Below, piece after piece: positions 16,803-25,823 of a DNA stretch of 64,000 nucleotides (its first letter is position 1; every line of letters starts with the position of its first letter). The notes beneath the pieces were generated by a model. It ran no database searches. It was given only the letters and a program-made list of their open reading frames with translations, and was not told the origin of the DNA. The position numbers were made by a program, and so were the translations under genes. Origin of the DNA: Sphingomonas sp. 3P27F8 (GTDB lineage Bacteria > Pseudomonadota > Alphaproteobacteria > Sphingomonadales > Sphingomonadaceae); NCBI RefSeq assembly GCF_005502745.1, contig NZ_SCNL01000017.1:1-64000 (forward strand), in the 5' to 3' direction.

Positions 16803-17949
16803 ACCGCTTCAGGCACCCGCTCCCAAAGGTCTTAAGGCTGCAGGTATCGTTGCTGTGGTGGCCGCCATCGGCGTGGTCGCAGCCGGCGCTGTAGTGCGCC
16901 GAGGCGATACGCATGAGGCACAGACCTGGTCGGATGCGCGCTCCGTACCAACCGTGCATCTGATCGCGGCCAAGGGGTCATCGGCAAGTGACGCGCTAAC
17001 CTTGCCAGGCACGATGCAGGCGTGGAACGCCGCCAAGCTCTACGCCCGGGTCGGCGGCTATGTCAGCGCTTGGTACAAGGATATTGGCGCTGTCGTCGGT
17101 GCGGGATCTCCGCTTGGCAAGATCGACACGCCCGAACTCGATCAGCAGATCGTCTCGGCGCGCGCTGCCTTGGTCAGCGCTCAAGCCCATGCCAGCCTCG
17201 CCCGTAGCACCGCAGCGCGCTGGAATGACTTGCTTACTGATAATTCGGTGTCGAAGCAGGAAGCCGACGAGAAGAACGGCGATCTGGCGGTTCGCAACGC
17301 GGCAGTGCAGTCCGCGCGCGCCGATCTTGGTCGACTGCTCGCGCAGAAGGCGTTCTCGACCGTCCGGGCACCATTTGCAGGAACCGTGACATCGCGCAAT
17401 TCTGACATCGGTGATCTCGTAGGTCCCGGCGCATCCGTGCAGCAGCCGATGTTTTCAGTCGCCGATACGCGCAAGATCCGCATCTACGTCAACGTGCCGC
17501 AGAATTACTCGGCGGGTATGACGCCAGGCCTTACCGCGACCCTGACCACGCCCGATTACCCGTCACGCAGCTTCAGCGCGCACGTTATCGGCAATTCAGG
17601 TGCGATCGCCCAGCAGACCGGCACCTTTCAGGTGCAGCTCATCGCTGACAATTCGGACGGCGCGCTAAAGCCAGGTGGCTACGCGCAGGTTAAATTCGAC
17701 GTGCGCGGCCAAGGCAGCACGGTGCAAATCCCCTCCAGCGCGCTGATTTTCCGCGCGAAGGGAACGCAGGTCGCAACGGTAAGCGCGGACCGGCATGTCC
17801 ACTTGCGCTCGATCAGCGTCGGGCGCGATCTCGGGCAAACTGTCGAAGTAACGTCAGGTCTTTCAGGATCGCAGCAGATCGTCGACAATCCGCCCGACTC
17901 GCTTGCCGATGGTGAACTGGTGCGCGTCGAGGATAAGACCCGTGGCTAA
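16792..17949 (+). CDS. RND efflux periplasmic adaptor (membrane fusion protein)
   Basis: This protein of about 385 residues has an N-terminal membrane anchor (A-A-G-I-V-A-V-V-A-A-I-G-V-V-A-A-G), a biotinyl-lipoyl-like domain (G-G-Y-V-S-A-W-Y-K-D-I-G), an alpha-hairpin rich in Ala and Gln, and beta-barrel plus membrane-proximal domains, as in HlyD/AcrA adaptors. The ATG at 16792 overlaps the pump gene by 11 bases; upstream starts at 16753 (GTG) and 16771 (ATG) are possible. It bridges the pump and the outer-membrane factor encoded directly downstream. Confidence 0.9.
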   Translation: MQAEPLQAPAPKGLKAAGIVAVVAAIGVVAAGAVVRRGDTHEAQTWSDARSVPTVHLIAAKGSSASDALTLPGTMQAWNAAKLYARVGGYVSAWYKDIGAVVGAGSPLGKIDTPELDQQIVSARAALVSAQAHASLARSTAARWNDLLTDNSVSKQEADEKNGDLAVRNAAVQSARADLGRLLAQKAFSTVRAPFAGTVTSRNSDIGDLVGPGASVQQPMFSVADTRKIRIYVNVPQNYSAGMTPGLTATLTTPDYPSRSFSAHVIGNSGAIAQQTGTFQVQLIADNSDGALKPGGYAQVKFDVRGQGSTVQIPSSALIFRAKGTQVATVSADRHVHLRSISVGRDLGQTVEVTSGLSGSQQIVDNPPDSLADGELVRVEDKTRG

Positions 17950-19369
17950 CCGCGCGTTGTCTGCCCTGGCGCTACTGGTCACCACCGCCGGTTGCTCGTT
18001 TGCCCCAGCCTATCACCCGCCGGTTACCCCGACAGTCACGGCGTTCAAGGAAGCCGGCCCGTGGGAACCGGCGACCCCGGCCGACACCGCGCCGCGTGGC
18101 GACTGGTGGGCGGTGTTCAACGACCCTACGCTCGACGGCCTTGAGCGGAAAGTCGCGAGCGATAACCCGACATATGCCGGTGCACTTGCCCGCTACGATG
18201 CGGCGCGCGGCTTTCTCGGCCAGAGCCGCGCTGCCCTGCTGCCGCAGCTGGGTGTCGACGTCGACGTGACGCGCAATCGTCAGTCCGACAATCGCCCGCT
18301 TCGCGGTGCTAACCAGCCCGACGTTTACAGCGGTGATACGGTCGAGGCGAGCTTTGGCTACGAACTCGATTTATGGGGCCGTGTTCGCAACACGGTCGCC
18401 GCAGGCAAGGCCGAGGTGCAGGCCTCGGGCGATGATCTCGCCGCCATCCGGCTGAGCCTGCAGGCCGAACTCGCCACCGACTTCATGGCGTTGCGCGGCT
18501 ATGACCGGCAAGCCGTATTGTTGTCGCAAACCGCGGATGCCTTCGCCAAGGCTGACCACCTGATCGCGCGGCGGTTCCAGGCCGGCATCGTCAGTGGCAT
18601 CGAAACAAGCCGCTCTGGCGCGCAGCTCGCCGAGGCGCGCGCGCAGCTCGCCGACATTGCAGCGTCCCGCGCGCTGACCGAGCACGCCATCGCCAGTCTG
18701 GTCGGCACCCCCGCGTCCAACTTCACGATCGCGCCCGTCGCGACGGATTTCGACGTACCCGCAGTGCCGCTCGGCTTGTCCTCCACTCTGATCGAACGCC
18801 GCCCGGACGTTGCCGCTGCCGAACGTCGTGTCGCGTCCGCCAACGCCGAGATTGGCGTTGCCAAGGCAGCGTTTTTCCCTGCAATTCGGCTCGGTGCGAG
18901 CGGAGGCTTCCAGAACACCGGACTGCCCGGCCTGTTCTCGGCACCCAACGAGATCTGGTCGATCGGGCCGAGCGCGGTGCTCAACCTGTTCGATGGCGGC
19001 CGCAGGCGTGCCGAACTCGCCGTAGCGCGTGCGCGCTGGGCGAGCGCCAGCGCGGAGTATCGGAGTACGGTGCTCTCGGCGTTCCAGCAGGTCGAAGACA
19101 ATCTCGCGCTGCTTCACCATCTTGGGGATGAAGCCGCAGCCCAGGACCAAGCCGTTCGGCAGGCTGCAATCACCGAACGGCTTTCGCTCAATCGCTACAG
19201 CAAGGGCGCAGTGACCTATCTCGAGGTGTTCACCGCCCAGACGACCGCATTGCAAGCCCGACGTACTGCGCTGGATCTAGACACGCGGCGTCTGCAGGCC
19301 AGCATTCGGCTTATCCGCGCATTAGGCGGTGGATGGCGCGAGTCTGAAGCAATCGCAACAGCGCGGTGA
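17942..19369 (+). CDS. Outer-membrane efflux lipoprotein, NodT/OprM type
   Basis: This 475-residue outer-membrane factor carries a lipobox (L-V-T-T-A-G-C) near residue 19, two TolC-like repeats with A-R-A-Q-L-A-D-I and E-L-D-L-W-G-R-V-R-N-T motifs, and the R-R-P-D-V-A-A-A-E segment typical of NodT-family factors. The GTG at 17942 is chosen because it overlaps the adaptor stop by 8 bases and gives a proper signal peptide; a longer upstream start would lack one. It completes a tripartite RND efflux system. Confidence 0.92.
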   Translation: MANRALSALALLVTTAGCSFAPAYHPPVTPTVTAFKEAGPWEPATPADTAPRGDWWAVFNDPTLDGLERKVASDNPTYAGALARYDAARGFLGQSRAALLPQLGVDVDVTRNRQSDNRPLRGANQPDVYSGDTVEASFGYELDLWGRVRNTVAAGKAEVQASGDDLAAIRLSLQAELATDFMALRGYDRQAVLLSQTADAFAKADHLIARRFQAGIVSGIETSRSGAQLAEARAQLADIAASRALTEHAIASLVGTPASNFTIAPVATDFDVPAVPLGLSSTLIERRPDVAAAERRVASANAEIGVAKAAFFPAIRLGASGGFQNTGLPGLFSAPNEIWSIGPSAVLNLFDGGRRRAELAVARARWASASAEYRSTVLSAFQQVEDNLALLHHLGDEAAAQDQAVRQAAITERLSLNRYSKGAVTYLEVFTAQTTALQARRTALDLDTRRLQASIRLIRALGGGWRESEAIATAR

Positions 19370-19442
19370 GTATCGACCGACTGTTTTCTGGCGAGGAGAA
19401 ACTGACGCCCACCCGCAGCGATGAAAGGTAATTTCAGTGATT

Positions 19443-19688
19443 ATGCTATCTTTGGCCCTAGCCCTCTCTTCTCCGGATCCAGCAAAAGCCCCGCGTTGTT
19501 TGTATACGGGGTGGAGCACGGTCTGCAGCAAATCACGCACTTCAGAGCCGGCGAAGCACTGCGCAGCAACGTCTTCCGGGGGAACCTGCCCAACGTCGCC
19601 AAAGAACAAGGTTAACGAGCCGGAGCCAAATCAGCGCAGCAACGACGATCGCTCGCGATCAGGCAATGCGTTGAAGGGACGGATCTGA
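19443..19688 (+). CDS. Possible small secreted cysteine-containing peptide
   Basis: This is an 81-codon reading frame starting with a short hydrophobic segment (M-L-S-L-A-L-A-L) that could be a minimal signal peptide, followed by a hydrophilic part with four cysteines (R-C-L-Y, V-C-S, H-C-A-A, T-C-P). AAAGG lies at 19424-19428; a GTG at 19437 is closer to it than the ATG at 19443. No family was recognised and the composition after residue 60 looks arbitrary, so it may be a chance frame. Confidence 0.25.
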   Translation: MLSLALALSSPDPAKAPRCLYTGWSTVCSKSRTSEPAKHCAATSSGGTCPTSPKNKVNEPEPNQRSNDDRSRSGNALKGRI

Positions 19689-19741
19689 CCGGCATAGTGA
19701 TCTGCAATGCCCGGACTCCTGCCAGGCGCCGGCTTCCCGGC

Positions 19742-19777
19742 TTAACGGTCAGCCAGAACTTTGATTGTCTTCATCAT
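19742..19777 (-). other. 11-codon reading frame with a strong ribosome-binding site
   Basis: On the reverse strand AAGGAGAAC is directly followed by ATG-ATG and the short peptide [11 protein letters not shown] before a stop. The Shine-Dalgarno match is among the best in this region. It may be a leader peptide, the surviving 5' end of a deleted gene, or chance. It lies in the gap upstream of lgt, reading away from it. Confidence 0.3.
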
Positions 19778-19917
19778 GTTCTCCTTGGATAAACATTGAC
19801 TATCCCGGGCATCGGGCGGTCGCCCCAAGTCGTTTTGCCACTTTTGTATGGTTTGAACCACGGGAGAGAATAGCGGCTCGAAAGCATCACTTAACAGAAT
19901 TTGGAAAGCCGGCCGAG

Positions 19918-20757
19918 ATGCACCATGTCCAATTCGCCGATCTCGGCCTGCACCCCATAGCCCTATCGCTCGGCCCGCTCGATCTACGCTGGTATTCGCT
20001 CGCCTACATCGCGGGCATCATCGTGGGCTGGCGGTACCTGTTGCGGCTGCTCGCGCAACCGGCCGCTCCGATGAACCGGGCGCAAGCCGATGATCTGGTA
20101 TTCTACTCCACTCTTGGTGTTATCTTGGGTGGCCGTCTCGGATATGTGATCTTCTATGGCCCCGAGATGATCCTTCACCCGCTGCAAATCTTCAAGCTGT
20201 GGGATGGGGGCATGTCGTTCCACGGCGGCGCGGCCGGCGTGTCGCTCGCACTGATCTTGTTCGCACGACGACACGGACTCGATTGGTTGCGGGTTCACGA
20301 CTATGTGGCCTGCACGGTGCCGCTCGGCCTGTTCTTCGGACGTCTCGCCAATTTCGTGAATGGCGAGCTGTGGGGCAAGCCCGCCGATTTGCCGTGGGCG
20401 ATCGTGTTCCCCGGAAGTCATGACGGTCTGGCCCGCCATCCCAGCCAGCTCTACGAAGCCGGGCTGGAAGGGGTGGCCCTGTTTGCGGTGCTCGCCTTCT
20501 TGTTCTGGTTCACTAACGCGCGCCGCAAGCCTGGTATGCTCGTCGGGGTGTTTTTGATCGGCTATGGCCTGGCACGGTTCGCGGTCGAGTTTTTCCGAGA
20601 ACCTGACGCCCAGCTTGTCGCGTTCGCCGTGCGAACCGGCCTCCACATGGGTCAGTGGCTGACTCTGCCGATGTTCATCGGCGGCATCTACCTGATCGTT
20701 ACCGCCCGACGTCGCGAGCGTCGCCCGGAAACACCTGCTGCCATCGCGCCGCTATGA
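19918..20757 (+). CDS. lgt: Prolipoprotein diacylglyceryl transferase (accessory copy)
   Basis: This 279-residue integral membrane enzyme transfers diacylglycerol to the lipobox Cys of prolipoproteins. It shows the Lgt signature: W-Y-S-L-A-Y, the segment G-R-L-G-Y-V-I-F-Y, catalytic His in M-S-F-H-G-G, the [13 protein letters not shown] motif and the C-terminal R-F-x-V-E-F-F-R-E-P. The ATG at 19918 places the usual N-terminus before the first membrane helix. It overlaps the ClC gene by 4 bases (ATGA). An extra lgt on an island is commonly found with metal or sulfur genes that use lipoproteins; the window encodes several lipoproteins. Confidence 0.93.
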   Translation: MHHVQFADLGLHPIALSLGPLDLRWYSLAYIAGIIVGWRYLLRLLAQPAAPMNRAQADDLVFYSTLGVILGGRLGYVIFYGPEMILHPLQIFKLWDGGMSFHGGAAGVSLALILFARRHGLDWLRVHDYVACTVPLGLFFGRLANFVNGELWGKPADLPWAIVFPGSHDGLARHPSQLYEAGLEGVALFAVLAFLFWFTNARRKPGMLVGVFLIGYGLARFAVEFFREPDAQLVAFAVRTGLHMGQWLTLPMFIGGIYLIVTARRRERRPETPAAIAPL

Positions 20758-22535
20758 CGGATGGACGGCGTATCATCGCCGCGCAGATCATCTCTCGCCG
20801 TCGCGCTCGCGTGCTGGCGCGCGATTTCCGGGGATGGCTTCGCGCGAGCGAAGCATCTTTCATTGTGCTGGCGATCGGCATCGGCGCTGCGGCCGGTCTG
20901 CTTAGCGTAGTTCTGGGTGCACTCGCACGCACCCTGCAACACCTGCTGTTCGCGCTGCCTCCGAACACGCGGTTGAGCGGCGTCGCCGAACTCGGGCTGG
21001 CGAGCCTGATCGTGCTGCCGCTGGGCGGCGTGATCTTTACGGCATTTGGCTACGCGACCCGCGCCCGAAAGCGCCGCCTCATCGATGCCGTGGAGGCAAA
21101 CGCCCTTCATGGCGGGCGTATGTCGCTGCTGGATAGCTTGGTTATTTCAGGTCAGACCGTACTCTCCAACGGGTTCGGAGCCTCCGTTGGTCTTGAAGCC
21201 GCATACGCGCAGATGGGTGGTGCCGTTGCGTCGGTGCTTGGGGGTTGGCTGAAGCTTCGTCGCGCCGATCAACGCACGCTGGTCGGCGCCGGCGCGGGCG
21301 CGGCTATCGCCGCTGCGTTCGGCGCGCCCCTGGCCGGGGCGTTCTACGCCTTCGAGATCGTCATCGGAACCTACACGCCCTCGGCGATAGCCCCTGTTGC
21401 CGCTGCGGCACTGGCGGGTGCGCTCGTCGCACAAACCTTCGGGCAGCAACCCTATCTGATCGACGTGGCATCGAACGCCTCGGTCGAGACGCACCATTAC
21501 CTGATCTACGCCGGGCTGGGCGCGATTTGCGCGCTGATGGGCATTGCCTTGATGCGTGCCGTCGCGCTGGTCGAGAGCGCATCCCGGCGAACGGGGATGC
21601 CGGAATGGTTGCGCCCCGCGCTCGGGGGCCTGCTGCTGATTCCAATTGCAATGGTGTCGCCACAAGTCCTGTCGGCCGGACATGACGCGCTTCATGCCGA
21701 TCTGGCGCTCGGGGCGTCACTGGGGTTCATCCTGCTCGTACTGCTCGCCAAAAGTGCCGCGTCGATCGTGTCGCTCGGGTTCGGGTTCAGGGGCGGACTG
21801 TTCTTCGCATCGCTGTTCTTAGGAACGCTGATCGGGCATCTGTTCGCCGACACCCTGACACTGCTGGTCGGGCATCCCGTTATCGACACTCATAACGCGG
21901 CGCTGATCGGCATGGCAGCGTTCGCGGTCGCTGTCGTGGGTGGCCCGATGACCATGGCGATGCTGGTCCTGCAAGCGACGCATGATTTTCCGCTGACGGG
22001 CGCCGTGATCGCCGCCTCACTCGTGTCCTCGACGATCGTGCGCGAGCTGTTCGGCTATTCGTTCTCGACGTGGCGGCTCCACCTGCGTGGAGAGACGATC
22101 AAGAGCGCGCGCGACGTCGGATGGGTCAAAACCCTCACTGCGGGCAGAATGATGCGAAAGGAAACGCGCCCCACGCCCGCCTCCATGTCGATAGCGGAGT
22201 TCCGGCGCACCTTCCCGTTAGGCTCAACCAGCAGGGTTGTGCTGTCCGACGCGAAAGATGCCTATGCTGGGATCGTCGTCGTGCCAGCCGCCTATGCAGA
22301 AGGGCTCGATCCGAATGCCGCAGTCACCACGCTCGCGACGGGGCGTGAAATCGTACTTACGCCGGAAATGGACATTGCCGCTGTGATGGCACGTTTCGAT
22401 GAAGCGCGGACCGACGAATTGGCGGTGCTGTCTGCTGAATGCCATGTGCTCGGAATCCTTTCCGAAACTTACGTCCGGCGACGCTACGCGGAAGAACTCG
22501 AAAAGGCGCAACGCGAGCTGTTCGGTGAACGCTGA
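20754..22535 (+). CDS. ClC-type chloride channel/transporter with regulatory C-terminus
   Basis: This 593-residue protein has about ten membrane segments with ClC features: [12 protein letters not shown] (the place of the usual G-K/R-E-G-P motif, so selectivity residues are divergent), [12 protein letters not shown] and [13 protein letters not shown] cytoplasmic region after residue 460 resembles CBS repeats. It is translationally coupled to lgt through ATGA. The divergent Glu-region motif suggests that ion selectivity may differ from typical chloride/proton exchangers. Confidence 0.87.
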   Translation: MTDGRRIIAAQIISRRRARVLARDFRGWLRASEASFIVLAIGIGAAAGLLSVVLGALARTLQHLLFALPPNTRLSGVAELGLASLIVLPLGGVIFTAFGYATRARKRRLIDAVEANALHGGRMSLLDSLVISGQTVLSNGFGASVGLEAAYAQMGGAVASVLGGWLKLRRADQRTLVGAGAGAAIAAAFGAPLAGAFYAFEIVIGTYTPSAIAPVAAAALAGALVAQTFGQQPYLIDVASNASVETHHYLIYAGLGAICALMGIALMRAVALVESASRRTGMPEWLRPALGGLLLIPIAMVSPQVLSAGHDALHADLALGASLGFILLVLLAKSAASIVSLGFGFRGGLFFASLFLGTLIGHLFADTLTLLVGHPVIDTHNAALIGMAAFAVAVVGGPMTMAMLVLQATHDFPLTGAVIAASLVSSTIVRELFGYSFSTWRLHLRGETIKSARDVGWVKTLTAGRMMRKETRPTPASMSIAEFRRTFPLGSTSRVVLSDAKDAYAGIVVVPAAYAEGLDPNAAVTTLATGREIVLTPEMDIAAVMARFDEARTDELAVLSAECHVLGILSETYVRRRYAEELEKAQRELFGER

Positions 22536-22567
22536 GCACCCCTGATCCGGCGAAGCGGTTCGCAAAA

Positions 22568-22735
22568 TTGGATCGAAACGGCAGTGGCATGCTCGACAAG
22601 TCGGAGATCGATGCGATGCTCTCCCGTCGCTTCAAGCGCCTTGATGCGAACGGGGATGGCGTGGCGAGTTCGACAGAACGGGCAAGCGCGCGCGCCAAGA
22701 GCATCAACGCTGTGGGCGACGAAACGGAATCCTGA
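22568..22735 (+). CDS. Short EF-hand protein, start uncertain
   Basis: The frame encodes two calcium-binding loops: D-R-N-G-S-G-M-L-D-K-S-E and D-A-N-G-D-G-V-A-S-S-T-E. Open frame extends back to about 22529 but no ATG or GTG precedes the first loop; only CTG at 22532 (overlapping the ClC stop) or TTG at 22568 could start it. The protein may be a truncated relic of a longer secreted EF-hand protein. It is followed by a decayed sigma factor frame overlapping by one base, an arrangement seen in metal-responsive EF-hand/sigma pairs. Confidence 0.5.
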   Translation: MDRNGSGMLDKSEIDAMLSRRFKRLDANGDGVASSTERASARAKSINAVGDETES

Positions 22736-22944
22736 TGCTGGACCGACCGGGATGGGCATAGGAACAAGGGCGCTTCAGCGATCAGGACCCAGACTCGAGT
22801 TTGCTCGAGCGCGTCGACCGCGGCGAGCCGGCTGCAACGCGAATGCTGGTCGCAGCGAAGCTTCCCCGCATGAACGATTTTGTCTCAAGACACTGTTCGA
22901 TCGATACGGAACTCCCGGAATGGGCGTCACCATCACGGCATTAA
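22735..22944 (+). pseudogene. Decayed sigma-70 family (ECF-like) factor remnant
   Basis: From ATG at 22735 (sharing one base with the EF-hand stop) the frame reads M-L-D-R-P-G-W-A then stop, and continues in the same frame with D-Q-D-P-D-S-S-L-L-E-R-V-D-R-G-E-P-A-A-T-R and M-L-V-A-A-K-L-P-R, which resembles the start of sigma region 2 of ECF factors (L-L-x-R-V-x-x-G-x-x-A-A). It then loses similarity before the stop at 22944. The premature stop and missing region 4 mark it as a pseudogene. The recognition rests on a short motif. Confidence 0.4.
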
Positions 22945-23040
22945 GCTTAATTTAGGTGCTAACAGGGCCGGTTCGGTATAAGGTACGCGCGAGAACACGG
23001 CCCCCCCGGCAGTGGCCGTACCCGATACGAGATATATTCA

Positions 23041-23298
23041 ATGCCCAAATGTCTCCACTTAGAGGAGATCACACAGCCGGCCGCGGTCCTGTTTGGAATA
23101 CGGCTGAAGAAGCGTCGTAAGGAACTCGGTCTTACGCAGGCTCAGCTCTTCGAGCGAACGGGGATCGCGCCGGGCTACCTTTCCTATATCGAGAACGGCC
23201 GCGCAAACCCTACGATCGACATGATGGTAAAGCTCGCCGAAACAGTCGGCTTGGAGCTTTGGGATATGCTACGTCCCGAGCCGGAACAGGGTGCCTGA
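23041..23298 (+). CDS. XRE-family helix-turn-helix regulator
   Basis: This 85-residue protein is nearly all one lambda-repressor-like HTH domain: F-G-I-R-L-K-K-R-R-K-E-L-G-L-T-Q-A-Q-L followed by Y-L-S-Y-I-E-N-G-R-A-N-P-T and W-D-M-L. Proteins of this size often control restriction-modification systems or mobile elements; none is adjacent. AGATATATTCA directly precedes the ATG. It stands alone between a decayed sigma factor and another short HTH-like gene. Confidence 0.85.
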   Translation: MPKCLHLEEITQPAAVLFGIRLKKRRKELGLTQAQLFERTGIAPGYLSYIENGRANPTIDMMVKLAETVGLELWDMLRPEPEQGA

Positions 23299-23454
23299 TA
23301 AAAAGCATCCAATATGAAGGTTTTAAGACAACCTTTTTTCGTTGCCGATGTGCCGGGACATATTTAGAAACATTCGCAATTAGCGGCGCTGACGAAAGAC
23401 GCCCGTCTGGGAGGTCGAGTCCTAGGAACCTGGTGGGGAACCGAGGGAGTTGGT

Positions 23455-23739
23455 GTGGCGGTTAGCTTAGAATGGCGGTCCCTTGTTGCGGACCGCATCA
23501 GAGCGTTACTTAGGGCAAGAGGTCTATCCGCTCAGGATCTGGTCGAGAAGGTTTCGCTCCCCCCGAAGCAAATTGATGCGATCCTAGAGGCTCGACCTGT
23601 CCGGGTCCGCTCCCGAGACCTCGACCTGATCGCTGCTGTCCTCGGCACCGCTGCCTACGTTCTTTTTCTGCCGGTTGACGCGCCGATCGAGGTCATACCG
23701 TTCGAGATAGTTGAAAAGGGTGGATCGCCCCACTCCTAG
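23455..23739 (+). CDS. Short HTH-like protein, 3' end probably altered
   Basis: The 94-codon frame begins at GTG 23455 with V-A-D-R-I-R-A-L-L-R-A-R-G-L-S-A-Q-D-L-V-E-K and D-A-I-L-E, resembling a compact XRE-type HTH domain. The last 20 or so codons (after about 23674) overlap a reverse-strand resolvase fragment, so the natural C-terminus may have been replaced at that junction. Function is unknown. GGGAACCGAGGGAG lies just upstream of the start. Confidence 0.5.
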   Translation: MAVSLEWRSLVADRIRALLRARGLSAQDLVEKVSLPPKQIDAILEARPVRVRSRDLDLIAAVLGTAAYVLFLPVDAPIEVIPFEIVEKGGSPHS

Positions 23740-23841
23740 TGCCTTCGCGACGTCTGTCGTCGTCGCGCCGGGTTCGTTCAGTTTCGCGCGAATCTCCGGC
23801 AGCTTGTCCGGACTAAGGATGCGTTTCCGGCCAGCCTGCGC
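23679..23841 (-). pseudogene. C-terminal fragment of a serine resolvase
   Basis: On the reverse strand the frame reads A-G-R-K-R-I-L-S-P-D-K-L-P-E-I-R and then T-D-V-A-K-A-L-G-V-G-R-S-T-L-F-N-Y-L, the typical HTH tail of a Tn3-type resolvase. The catalytic domain is missing upstream: the sequence before it (H-M-H-G-I-K-T-H-P-P-E) is not resolvase-like, and the IS3 element begins about 60 bases away. It is unrelated in detail to the intact resolvase at 10746-11330. Confidence 0.65.
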
Positions 23842-23920
23842 CATTTCAGGCGGATGTGTCTTGATGCCGTGCATGTGCCGGTAGTGTGGCCTGCCCCCGT
23901 CGAGTGAACCGGGTTTATTG

Positions 23921-24826
23921 TTAGTGGATTATGCTCGCCGCTGCCATATCCGGGCGGAGGTGGAGCGAAGCGGAACTGGAGGCCGGATATGGCGGTGAGG
24001 CCGTTTCCGGGGCCGGTGGTCGGTAGCCAAGGCTGCTGTGCGGGCGGACGGTGTTGTAATGCCGACGCCAGGCTTCGATCAGCACCTTCGCCTCGGCGAG
24101 GCTGTAGAAGATCTCGCCATTGAGCAGTTCGTCGCGCAGCGACCCGTTGAAGCTCTCATTATAGCCATTCTCCCACGGTGATCCCGGTGCGATGTAGAGC
24201 GTCTTCACGCCGATCTGGCCGAGCCATTTCTGCACCGCGTTGGCGATAAACTCAGGCCCATTATCCGACCGTATGTGCGCCGGTGGCCCCCGTGTGACGA
24301 ACAGATCCGCTAAGGCTGCCAGCACATCCTCATGTCGAAGCTGACGTGCCACGACCAACGCCAGACATTCCCGGCTGGCCTCGTCGATGATGGTGAGGAT
24401 GCGGAACTTGCGACCAGCATGCGTGCGGCTTTCGACGAAGTCGTACGCCCACACATGTCCCGGATACTCAGGCCGCAGCCGGATACACGATCCATCGTTG
24501 AGCCACAGGCGCCCACGCTTCGGCTGACGTTGCGGGACCTTAAGCCCCTCACGCCGCCAGATCCGCTCGACCCGCTTATGGTTCACGCTCCACCCAGCGT
24601 GGCACAGCAATGCTGTCACCCGGCGATAGCCGTAGCGACCGTATTGCTTCGCCAGCGCGATAATGTCCTCGCTCAGCGCCTGCTCATCATCCGCCCCGCG
24701 CGGAACCTTACGCTGCGTCGATCGATGCTGGCCCAGCACCCGGCAGATCCGTCGCTCGGACACCGGGAGCTCTCGTTGCACATGATCGATACAGCGTCGT
24801 CGCCGCGCAGGGCTTAGAAGTTTCCC
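23921..24826 (-). CDS. IS3-family transposase OrfB (integrase core)
   Basis: This frame of about 300 codons continues from OrfA by a minus-one shift at the GGGAAAC heptamer. It has the HTH_21 region, then the retroviral-integrase-like core with the DDE residues in [17 protein letters not shown] and [11 protein letters not shown]. No independent strong start was found after the shift site, which fits expression only as an OrfAB fusion. The core has no visible stop or frameshift, so the element could be active. Confidence 0.9.
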   Translation of the reverse strand, partial: GKLLSPARRRRCIDHVQRELPVSERRICRVLGQHRSTQRKVPRGADDEQALSEDIIALAKQYGRYGYRRVTALLCHAGWSVNHKRVERIWRREGLKVPQRQPKRGRLWLNDGSCIRLRPEYPGHVWAYDFVESRTHAGRKFRILTIIDEASRECLALVVARQLRHEDVLAALADLFVTRGPPAHIRSDNGPEFIANAVQKWLGQIGVKTLYIAPGSPWENGYNESFNGSLRDELLNGEIFYSLAEAKVLIEAWRRHYNTVRPHSSLGYRPPAPETASPPYPASSSASLHLRPDMAAASIIH

Positions 24827-25092
24827 CGGGCAGCCTCCTGCAAGATCAGCTTGTCCAGCGTCAGGTCCGAGATCGCCCGGCGCAGCCGAAGGTTCTCCTT
24901 CTCCAAATCCTTCATCCGCCGCGCCTGGTCGGTCTTCAGCCCACCATATTCCTTGCGCCAGCGATAATAAGTCTGCTCGCTGACCGCGATCCGCCGACAC
25001 GCTTCGGCCGTCGATGACCCCTGTGCCAGCACGATCTCAACTTCACGCAGCTTCCCGATAATCTCTTCCGGATTGTGCTTCTTGGCAGGCAT
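24814..25092 (-). CDS. IS3-family transposase OrfA
   Basis: This 92-residue protein has the IS3 OrfA layout: a helix-turn-helix ([25 protein letters not shown]) followed by a leucine-zipper region ([14 protein letters not shown]) and the ending [10 protein letters not shown]. The slippery heptamer GGGAAAC (reverse strand, 24820-24826) in the phase G-GGA-AAC lies seven codons... just before its stop, so a minus-one shift into OrfB would produce the full transposase. Confidence 0.9.
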   Translation of the reverse strand: MPAKKHNPEEIIGKLREVEIVLAQGSSTAEACRRIAVSEQTYYRWRKEYGGLKTDQARRMKDLEKENLRLRRAISDLTLDKLILQEAARGNF

Positions 25093-25140
25093 TCGTCGTC
25101 CCTTTCGTGGTCCAGACTATCATAGTCTCTGGGCCACTCA

Positions 25141-25289
25141 GCGGGGGGCAGATCAATGTCAGGTGCCGTACGTTTCAGCTCGTCATAGTTGCCCGCATCC
25201 GGTATGATGACGAGATTACGATCTATGGGCTGAGAGGGCGCGAGACGCTCTGGCGTTTTGTTGTAAGTCGGTTGTATCGCCATGATCAT
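25141..25289 (-). pseudogene. 5' fragment of an unknown gene interrupted by the IS3 element
   Basis: From ATG at 25287-25289 the reverse strand encodes M-I-M-A-I-Q-P-T-Y-N-K-T-P-E-R-L and then N-L-V-I-I-P-D-A-G-N-Y-D-E-L-K, with GGAGAC just upstream of the start. The frame runs into the IS3 terminal repeat at about 25140 and the rest of the gene is not found on the other side of the element. No family was recognised. Confidence 0.5.
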
Positions 25290-25823
25290 GTCTCCGCGCG
25301 TTACGCCGAATGCCGAGCGTGACACTTGAGATCGTCGAGACCGCTCCTTAGGTCCAACACGCAAATCTGTTCGTTCCGATCTTTCAACGAGATGGTTGCA
25401 GAGCTTCGATAGCGTGTTCGTCGCGTTCTCATCCGAGAGACATGAGCCTTATGTCGTTTTGAGGAGCAAATTCGTGCGAGCCGATCTGAATATGAGATTA
25501 GAATAATCGTAATCTTTGATTGGTCTGACTGATCGCCTGCTCTCATAGTGAGCATAAGGGGATCCGGCGTGACCCGCAAAAAACCCAGAATCGTGTTCGG
25601 CATTGACACTGCCGTCGCGTTCAAGCTCGCTACGACGCTCCAGCTCAGCTTTTCGGAATGATTGGAACAGTTCTCCCCGCCGCGCCGGCAGGCATGTGAC
25701 GACTGGTAGCCGCCAAGTCGGTTGCTGGCGGCTGCGCAGCAACCTGTCCGTGTCGCCGCTTGCGTTGGGCAGCCCAGCGGTCGGCACGCGCATACTAATC
25801 ATCGATTGAACGAGAGACTGCTG
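25290..25823. other. Stretch without a recognised gene upstream of the sulfite dehydrogenase
   Basis: About 530 bases with locally lower GC content (notably 25470-25560). Several short frames occur on both strands but none has a recognisable domain, good start or typical codon use. The promoter for the sorA-like gene is expected in the last 150 bases; no specific operator was recognised. Confidence 0.5.

Larger units (their letters stand above)
19370..19917. other. Gene-poor stretch between the efflux operon and lgt
   Basis: This 548-base region holds no confident gene. It contains a possible small secreted Cys-rich peptide (19443-19688, forward) and an 11-codon reading frame with a strong ribosome site on the reverse strand (19742-19777). 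No clear terminator follows the outer-membrane factor gene. The promoter for lgt probably lies in the last 100 bases, where the sequence is less GC rich. Confidence 0.5.
23905..25140 (-). mobile_element. IS3-family insertion sequence, probably complete
   Basis: About 1.24 kb containing orfA and orfB of an IS3 element in the reverse orientation. The ends are approximate: TGAACC at 23905 and the complement of TGAGTGG at 25140 are imperfect terminal repeats. The element appears to have inserted into a gene whose 5' part remains at 25141-25289. No matching target duplication was seen (CGAG on one side, GCGG on the other), so the left flank may have been rearranged. OrfA/OrfB style suggests the IS407 subgroup. 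Confidence 0.75.
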
